The notes beneath the pieces are model-generated. The model did not search any database. It was not told where the DNA came from and was given only the letters and a program-made list of their open reading frames with translations. This document shows positions 57,282 to 64,000 of a stretch of DNA of 64,000 nucleotides, in pieces (the first letter of the stretch is position 1; each line of letters opens with the position of its first letter). Source of the DNA: Amyelois transitella (Eukaryota > Arthropoda > Insecta > Lepidoptera > Pyralidae); NCBI RefSeq assembly GCF_032362555.1, contig NC_083513.1, positions 1,302,001-1,366,000 on the forward strand, in the 5' to 3' direction. The translations under genes were made by a program, and so were the position numbers.

Positions 57282-60200
57282 ATGAGTTACCTTACTGTCG
57301 ACCGTCAAGGTTCCTCAGGAAGCAAAACTGAGGAGCCCAGTGAAGCCAGTGATGATATTTTGGAGGTAAACTTTCGTTTTAGATGCACACAGTGCGCATA
57401 CTAATTATCCTGAATACTATGTCTTTTTACCTTTTTACGATAACATATGCATTTTTAAGTATTTCACAGGCCATTGTTATGAATTTGTTAGGTCAAAATA
57501 CATCAGTATTTCAGGTTTAATTATGTATAAGAATAGATTCATATCAAGGTAGAAAATACAGGTGGGTAATTGTTATCACCAACATGTGTCATTTAGCTGT
57601 GTTCTGAGCCTGTGGTTCACTACTTCACCTCGGTTATTTGTCAATATTACTTGATTTTACAAGAACAACTAATATCCGACCTTAGTTACCTAAGGCTAGA
57701 CCAGGATTAGGAGGTAATTGTATGCATAAAACTTTCAACTGTACAATGGCTTATACATACATACATAAAATCATGATTATTTCTTTTGCAGGGTAGACAG
57801 AGCCAACAATCTCGAAAATACTAATAGGCCACATTTGGTGTTATTTATTTATTATTAAACTTAGATATTTTTACATTACATATTTTTTTTTTTTATTTTA
57901 TTTTTATCTTTATTAGGGAAACAAACAGTTACATGGTTGCCTATTAATATTATCTTATACTATAGTACATAAACCAATAAAGTTTCCTCTGTTTACTAAT
58001 ACATAGTATCGAAAAGACAAAGAAATCAATATATAGAAATTATTATAGAACCTAAGTGTGTTAAACATAAACATATTTATTATTAATTTCGTGAAAAATT
58101 AACCAAAAAGCCAATTGATTAATCTCAGCAATTTTGTGTTTTTAAACTTCTTTTATATGACATTATGGATAAGTTGAACAAATCAAGGTCATTGTAATTG
58201 TTATTATAACTATGACAAGCGCGGTACAAGAATGTATTCCGAATGTAATTCGTTTTAGCATATGGAACATGGAAAAGTAATTTAATTCTAGAATTTGGGC
58301 GACGGCATTTGAAATAAATATTGCTTACCAAATGTGGAGAGTCAATGTAACTCCGTAAAATTTTAAAAATAAAAATTTGTTCTCTTTCCGTGCGGCGACT
58401 AGTCAGCGACGGCAAGGTGTCTGTAATTTTATCATGAGAGCGGGTTTCAAAAAATTTTAGATGTTTCACAAATTTCTCTTGAATTTTTTCTATGGATTCA
58501 ATGTATATGCTGTACTGTGGGTTCCAAACGATAGACGCATACTCCAATATAGGTCGTACAAAGGCATTATATAAAAGCAATCTCGTTGAACTATAATTAA
58601 ATTCCCTACTGATACGCAAAACAAAACCCAACATTTTGTAGGCTTTTGTTGTAATAACATTGATATGAGAATTAAAAGACAAGTCATTGTCAAAGAACAC
58701 ACCAAGATCTTTAACCACAGATACTCTACGTATATCAATATTATTAAGATTATATGGATAATTAATAGGTTGGGACTTGCGCGAGAATGTCATAATATTG
58801 CACTTTTCTACATTCAATTGTAGAAAGTTGTGGGAACAATAAGAACATAAATTGTTTAAATCATTTTGCAGTAAAACACAGTCATTGGGTGATTTGATAA
58901 TTCTAAAAATTTTCATGTCATCGGCAAATAAAAGTATATTAGAGTTCTTAAAAATGTTTCCTATGTCATTGATGAATAAATTAAAAAGCAATGGCCCAAT
59001 ATGAGAGCCCTGTGGGACTCCAGATTTAACAGGTACAAATGAAGAACAATGGCCTCTTATTGCAACCGCCTGACAACGATCCCGAAGATAAGACTCGAGC
59101 CATCGAAGAAGGTCACCATGTATTCCCGACGCTTCAAGCTTACGAATTAGTAGTGAATGTGGTATTTTGTCAAATGCCTTAGCATAATCAGTGTATACCA
59201 CATCAACCTGATAACCCTGACTCATACCTGTGCTTACGCGATGAACGAACTCACATAAATTAGTCTCAGTATTTTTCTTAGTAACGAATCCATGCTGCTC
59301 CTCAATAATGCCCGGCCTTAAAATCGGAAAAATAGTATCATAAATTATCTTTTCAAACAACAAAGGCAAAATGCTCAGTTTAGATTATATTTAATTAGTC
59401 CTTAATTTGATCAACATATGGTCGTCTAGGTCTGCCCACTCTGACCTTTCCCTCCACACTCTCCATGTATATCTGCTTAGTCAACCTGTTATGCTTTCAT
59501 AAATGTGGCATTCGAGTCTTTTCAAGACTTGGCTCTGGCCACCCCGTAAGGGATTAGGATGTGATAAGGTATATGAATGTATGGTAATAGAAGTATTTAA
59601 AACCATAACAGGTTGATAATTCCAAGAGTGTGCTGCTCAAGATAGCCACCTTATATGCAGAGCAGTTGATGAGCGACCTGACTCTGCAAGTGGCTGGCGT
59701 CAACTATCCCGCCCACAGACTGATACTATGTGCCAGTAGTGAAGTATTTCAGGTAATTTTTTCTCAATAACTAATGTTAATAATAAAAGTTTAAAGCATT
59801 TCAAATTGACTGTTTCTCTTCTTCATCTTGTCTGGTTGCATCCACATCATTGGAGCGGAAACCGGAGTATGACTATGACCATGGATTCTGGATTGGGTGA
59901 GTCAGGTTTTTACACGAAGCGACTCTTGTCTGATCTCCGCAACCTTTGCAGGTACATCTAACTCGTATTGGATCCATGGTTACACATCCAGTTGCCTGAA
60001 TGTGCAGGTTTCCTCACGATGTATTCCCTCACCGTCATTGATAATAAAATGTTATGTTTGATTTACTTTAATGTCCATATTATAAGTGTCTTTATCCTCA
60101 GGTTATGTTGATGAACCGGGAATGGAGCGAGTTCCGGGAGAGTCGCATAGTCCTTCAGGAGGACCCTTCCGCTGCCGCTGTCTTCCCACATTTTTTAAAG

Positions 60201-63200
60201 TGAGTATTTAATTAGGTACCAACTACATAAGCCCCAGGCAAGTCTTTTCTTTACATTTAAGGAAATTGGCACTATTTGGATTTGTGTAGACATTGCTTAA
60301 CGTTTTCATAGTATCTATGATAATTTTAGCCGACTTCAATAAAAGAGGAGGTTCTCAATTCCACCGTACCTTATTTACACGCTGTTTTTACTTAACGCAC
60401 ATGTTACGAACTTTCATTTTGTCTCGGACGTTTCAAATCATGTTGCAAATGATCTGTGGTCAATAAGAGTATTAATATATACAGGATGACATTTAAAACA
60501 ACTGCATCCTTTTCAACATAGACTATACCTATGCTTCTGAGCCGTTTGAGCCTATTCTTATTTTAATTAAAAGTCATCATTTTCACATTTAAAACACCCT
60601 CAAAAACTACGTCACACGCTTTATTAAAGACCAATACTATAAAAAGAAATTAAAACTAAACATGTAAATAAATGTCTGAAAAAAAAATATTTTTCTAGTA
60701 TCAAGATCAAGTTAAGTACAGAGTTGTCCAGATCGCTCAGCTGAATGAATTGTGTCGTTGACCCCTGAATCTTACGCGTCGCTTTTTCGCCGGCCGGGGT
60801 GATATTACGTATCGTGGATTTTGATACTTTTATTTTATTTTTGTACTTTCTGAAATATGAACCGATATTTTTCTTTTAACGTTTTTAAATATCCTTTAGA
60901 TGAGTACACTTAACTGTTAAATTTATGCAGTTGAATTAAAAGTCACCCTGTATATAGACGTGATTATATGAATGAATGAAATTATATGAATGAATGAATG
61001 ATATGTATCTAAGTAGTGATGATGATGATGTAGTATGACGGCCTCTGTGGCGCAGCGGTAGTGCGCTTGTCTGTGTCACCGGAGGTCCCGGGTTCGAATC
61101 CCGGCTAGGGCAAGATGAGAAACGAACTTTCTCTGATTGGCCTGGGTCTTGGATGTTTATCCTATATACGTATTTATTATAAAATATAGTATCGTTGAGT
61201 TAGTATCTCGTAACACAAGTTTCGAACTTACTTCGAGGCTAACTCAATCTGTGTAATTTGTCCCGTATATATTTATTTATTTATTATTTATTTAGTGATC
61301 AAACTTATTGATTGATTAAAAAATCACAACATTTTCGATTTCAGATATTTCTACACAGGCCAAATAAAGATATCTTACCAGACTGTACTTCCAGTGCTCT
61401 CTCTAGCAGACAAATATAATGTTAAGGTGAGTGTTCATGGTTGTTTTGTACACAATCAAAAATTAAATAAATTACGAACTATCTGATAAAGGCCGAGAAT
61501 TGTTACCTGCAGTATAGAAGCTTGCGTAGCATACAATAGTTTTAATTTATTTTTATTTTAATACACAGACAATGTGCATTCGTCCACGATTCAGATTCAA
61601 GAGATCTATATTTGTAAATTAACGTCCGATGAAAATGCTGCAGTGTAGTTTGTTCCGCCGCTTCTTCTACACATGCGCTTTGGAAGCGTCAGTAGTTTTA
61701 ATAAGATTTAAGTTATGTGTGACGTCAATAAGTGTTACCTTGTATTCACAATTTTGAAAATAAATCTTTTTTTTTTTTTAAATCACACAGATTGAGTTAG
61801 CCTCGAAGTAAGTTCGAGACTTGTGTAACGAGATACTAACTCAACGATACTATATTTTTATAATGAATACTTATATATAGATAAACATCCAAGACCCAGG
61901 CCAATCAGAGAAAGTTCTTTTCTCATCATGCCCTGGCCGGTATTCGAACCCGGGACCCCCGGTGTCACAGACGAGCGTACTACCGCTGCGCCACAGAGGC
62001 CGTCAAATCTCTTCTATTCTATTCTTTGTGCCAGGATCTAGTCGCGCTGTGCCTCAGCTTCATGTCGATGCACGTGGCGCAGGCCGCCAAGCGCGGGCAG
62101 CTCATCGCCTGGATGCAGTACACGCAGGCGTGCTCCCACGACGACGTGGCCAGGGTGAGTGGACTATAATATAGTACTATGTAGGCATCCCTTGTGGGGT
62201 ACAAAGAGCCAATGTAGGAAGTATAGGTTACAAAGTTAGTTATTCCTACAGAAGATAGAAGGAGAAAAGAGGAGAGAAATATACAGTTTAAAATTATTGA
62301 ACGAACATAAAACATAAATATTTTACATACATGCATATGTTCACGTCTATATCTCTTGCGGGGTAGACAGAGCCAATAGTCTTGAAAATACTGAATGGCC
62401 ACATTCAGCTATTTGGCTTAATGATAGAATTGAGATTCAAATAGTGACAGGTTGCTAGCCCATCGCCTAAAAAAGAATCCCAAGTTTGTAGGTATAGGGA
62501 TAGGCCCTAAGTCGCCTTTTACGACATCCATGAGAAAGAGATGGAGTGGTCCTATTCTTTTTTGTATTGGTGCCGGGAACCACACGGCACTTCACTGATG
62601 TCTCAAATATACGTACATAGTTCCACTTAACACAGATACAGTATACTTACACACACACACACACAAACCTACTCATTCACCAGTCACATACATACTAGTA
62701 CATGATAATATACATAACTTATTCTTATTTAGTATTATTATTTTATTTTTCTCAAGTTGTTTAATTTATACATGCTCATTTTCTTCTTTGTATTGTACTC
62801 ACAATATTTTTGACTAGCGACTAACTAAGTATGTAGGAAGTATAGTTACAAAGTTAGTTATTCCTACAGAAGATAGAAGGAGAAAAGAGGAGAGAAATAT
62901 ACAGTTTAAAATTATTGAACGAACATAAAACATAAATATTTTACATACATACATGCATATGGTCACGTCTATATCTCTTGCGGGGTAGACAGAGCCAATA
63001 GTCCTGAAAATACTGAATGACCACGTTCAGCTATTTGGCTCAATGATAGAATTGAGATTCAAATAGTGAGCTAGCAACCTGCTAGCTTAGCCATCGCCTA
63101 AAAAAGAATCGCAAGTTTGTAAGCCTATCCCTCAGTCGCCTTTTACGACATCCATGGGAAAGAGATGGAGGGGTCCTATTCTTTTTTTTTATTGGTGCCG

Positions 63201-63629
63201 GGAACCACACGGCATACATACATACATAAAATCAAGTCTTTTTTCGGAGCCTCTGTCTGGCTACATCTTTCAAATTGCCACAATCTCTGCATACCTCTCT
63301 GTTCGGCTCTGTAGCCCATGCGGGGTAGACAGAGCCAACGTTCACGTGAAAGGCCATGTTCAGCTGTATTGAAATATTATTTCCGCCTTTGCTCAACGTA
63401 TTCATAATGTATGTTTCTACTACATTATGTATTTTTTTATGGGCAATAAAGATAATTTGTATTGTATGACCTTATCTGACCTTGCCAACCAGGCCTGCCA
63501 GAACTTCGTGAAATGGAACCTGGAGTGGGTGTGGACGGATTCGGAGCTCTCGCAGTTGGAAGGCGAGACGCTGGTGCACCTTCTGCAGCAGAGCGACCTG
63601 GTGCTCCACAACGAGATGAGTTTGTATGG
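57282..63629 (+). CDS. BTB/BACK protein, BTBD17-like (5' part; continues past the window)
   Basis: Six coding exons in the window: 57282-57365, 59612-59752, 60102-60199, 61345-61426, 62035-62154 and 63493-63629, joining in phase to 220 residues plus two bases. The last ends with a donor GTGAGT, so the gene continues to the right. Residues 1-28 are Ser/Glu-rich. Residues about 30-135 are a BTB/POZ domain: DLTLQVAGVNYPAHRLILCAS, VFQVMLMNREWSE, VFPHFLKYFYTGQI, and LADKYNVKDLVALC. A BACK domain begins after about 140 (AAKRGQLIAWMQYTQACS, ACQNFVKWNLEWV). The pattern matches vertebrate BTBD17. BTB domains dimerise and often recruit Cullin-3, but no substrate is known here. Intron 1 carries an antisense LINE; intron 3 a MITE and a SINE-C; intron 4 an antisense SINE-C; intron 5 a duplicated block. 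Confidence 0.88.
57882..59385 (-). mobile_element. 5'-truncated jockey-type non-LTR retrotransposon
   Basis: Antisense in intron 1 of the BTBD17-like gene. Its 3' end shows AATAAAG and an A-rich tail (T-run at about 57881-57905 on the plus strand). The 5' end breaks off at about 59385, within the reverse transcriptase domain. Confidence 0.85.
58125..59369 (-). pseudogene. C-terminal part of LINE reverse transcriptase, frame intact
   Basis: About 414 codons open without stop or frameshift to TAA/TAG at 58125. Visible RT motifs: YTDYAKAFDKIPH, SGVPQGSHIGPLLFNLFIND, the active-site box LFADDMKIF (YxDD family with Phe), and NVEKCNIMTF, followed by a typical jockey/CR1-type C-terminal region. The endonuclease and the N-terminal fingers are missing because of 5' truncation, and there is no proper ATG (the frame begins at a TTG or in the truncation). 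Intact frame suggests a fairly recent insertion. Confidence 0.88.
59826..60050 (-). repeat. Dispersed repeat (H family)
   Basis: Contains GACCATGGATTCTGGATTGG and GATCCATGGTTACACATCCAG, matching 51425-51645. Intron 2 of the BTBD17-like gene. Confidence 0.6.
60481..60951. mobile_element. MITE with ACAGG(G/A)TGAC terminal inverted repeats
   Basis: Left end ACAGGATGACATTTAAAAC, right end the complement of ACAGGGTGACTTTTAATTC; similarity extends about 28 bp including CAACTGCAT. TATAT lies on both sides. No coding capacity; about 470 bp. A left-end fragment occurs at 6213-6302. Confidence 0.75.
61038..61310 (+). repeat. tRNA-derived SINE (SINE-C), best copy
   Basis: tRNA-like head with box A TGGCGCAGCGG at 61048-61058 and box B GGTTCGAATCC at 61091-61101, then a body with ACTCAATCTGTGTAATTTGT and a TTTATTTATTTA end. 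The pol III promoter elements are intact, so it could be transcribed. Intron 3 of the BTBD17-like gene. Confidence 0.9.
61785..62005 (-). repeat. tRNA-derived SINE (SINE-C)
   Basis: Antisense copy; its tRNA-like head ends about 30 bp before the acceptor of exon 5 of the BTBD17-like gene. Confidence 0.85.
62325..62592 (-). repeat. SINE-A, full length
   Basis: Part of the first duplicated unit; close to consensus. Confidence 0.85.
62945..63214 (-). repeat. SINE-A, near full length
   Basis: Part of the second duplicated unit; carries a short local rearrangement at 63068-63092 where the GGTTGCTAGC segment appears in both orientations. Confidence 0.85.
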
Positions 63630-63913
63630 GTGAGTTGATTGAAACATACACAATTTGACGTCAACCAATGTTGTGAAACCAAAAGATTTGACAATTATTA
63701 AGCGATATGAAGTATCCTATAATAATGAATATTTTTTTTTTTATTTGAACACACATACCCCTCAGGGGTAGGCAGAGACTACATCTTTCCACTCGCCACG
63801 ATCCCTGCATACTTCTTTCACTTCATCTTAAATAATAAATTTCGCTAAGGAGATGTGTCGATAAAAATAGTTCGTTATCACAATGCGTCTAGTAGATTTA
63901 ATTATATATTTAC
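63630..63913. other. BTBD17-like intron 6, start
   Basis: Contains a GF-family repeat (63652-63733, +) and a LINE-B fragment (63755-63832, -). No exon seen before the window ends. Confidence 0.5.
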
Positions 63914-64000
63914 TCCTGACGGCCTTTTTGGAGCAGTTATTGGATTCTTGCATCTGAACGAAAAGTTCCCGGGTTCGAACCCCGGTCAGGACATGATGGA
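63914..64000 (+). repeat. tRNA-like SINE head (SINE-C relative), cut by the window end
   Basis: Seven-base acceptor-like stem TCCTGAC/GTCAGGA (63914-63920 with 63985-63991) and a perfect T-arm CCGGG-TTCGAAC-CCCGG, but box A is eroded (TGGAGCAGTTATTGG) and no convincing anticodon stem forms. The following ACATGATGGA matches the SINE-C body, so a SINE rather than a tRNA gene. Confidence 0.65.

Larger units (their letters stand above)
62213..63215. repeat. Direct duplication of about 380 bp including SINE-A
   Basis: Units at about 62213-62592 and 62832-63214 share TATGTAGGAAGTATAG, an AGAAGATAGAAGGAGAAAAG block, CATACATGCATATG and an antisense SINE-A each. A related upstream block without the SINE lies at about 7383-7478. 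Confidence 0.8.

Noticed and set aside
57882-59385. Retroviral or endogenous viral reverse transcriptase
   Set aside because: No LTRs, protease, integrase or envelope; the A-rich tail and C-terminal region fit a jockey-type LINE.
61038-61112. Functional tRNA gene
   Set aside because: Boxes A and B are good, but the sequence continues into a SINE body present at several loci and has no clean cloverleaf.

Overview
This is a eukaryotic, almost certainly lepidopteran (moth or butterfly), chromosomal window. The reasons are AT-rich introns around GC-richer coding exons with consensus GT/AG splice sites, insect orthologues of known genes, and dense interspersed repeats. The repeats include Helitron-like elements ending in CTAG, a tRNA-derived SINE, (TATG)n-tailed SINE/LINE copies, mariner elements and a jockey-type LINE. 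I see no prokaryotic genes, CRISPR array or virus.

Layout, left to right. (1) 0.65-10.2 kb, + strand: a ten-exon FASTK-family mitochondrial RNA-binding protein with a C-terminal RAP domain (545 aa). (2) 10.2-19.5 kb: no confident gene. The part from about 12 to 18 kb is strikingly poor in repeats and holds a possible minus-strand exon near 14.7 kb. (3) 19.6-24.5 kb, - strand: a six-exon protein with 14 C2H2 zinc fingers (677 aa). (4) 26.2-27.3 kb, + strand: an intronless two-pore-domain potassium channel (356 aa). (5) 28.4-39.1 kb, + strand: a nine-exon C2orf69 homologue (358 aa) with a nearly intact mariner transposon, antisense, in intron 2. (6) 42.5-52.7 kb, - strand: a nine-exon FKBP59/FKBP4-type immunophilin (474 aa); one intron holds a long near-perfect hairpin. 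(7) 53-55.4 kb: a piggyBac-like MITE and a second, broken mariner. (8) 56.1-56.6 kb, - strand: a short single-exon membrane protein with a glucosidase II beta N-terminal domain. (9) 57.3 kb to the right edge, + strand: the first six exons of a BTBD17-like BTB/BACK protein, with a truncated LINE in intron 1.

The genes do not form a pathway. The FASTK and C2orf69 products are both expected in mitochondria; the rest are unrelated. All exon models were joined by hand from splice consensus and reading phase, and each model closes without a phase conflict. The first exon of C2orf69 and all UTR limits are the least certain.

Much of the interest lies in the repeats. One SINE (called SINE-A here, about 40 copies and fragments) shares its 3' tail with a LINE remnant (LINE-B) that encodes the C-terminus of a reverse-transcriptase polyprotein, which suggests a SINE/LINE partnership. 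Several MITEs have clear target-site duplications, and one is nested inside a LINE-B copy. The potassium channel has unusual residues at the first filter position of both pore loops.
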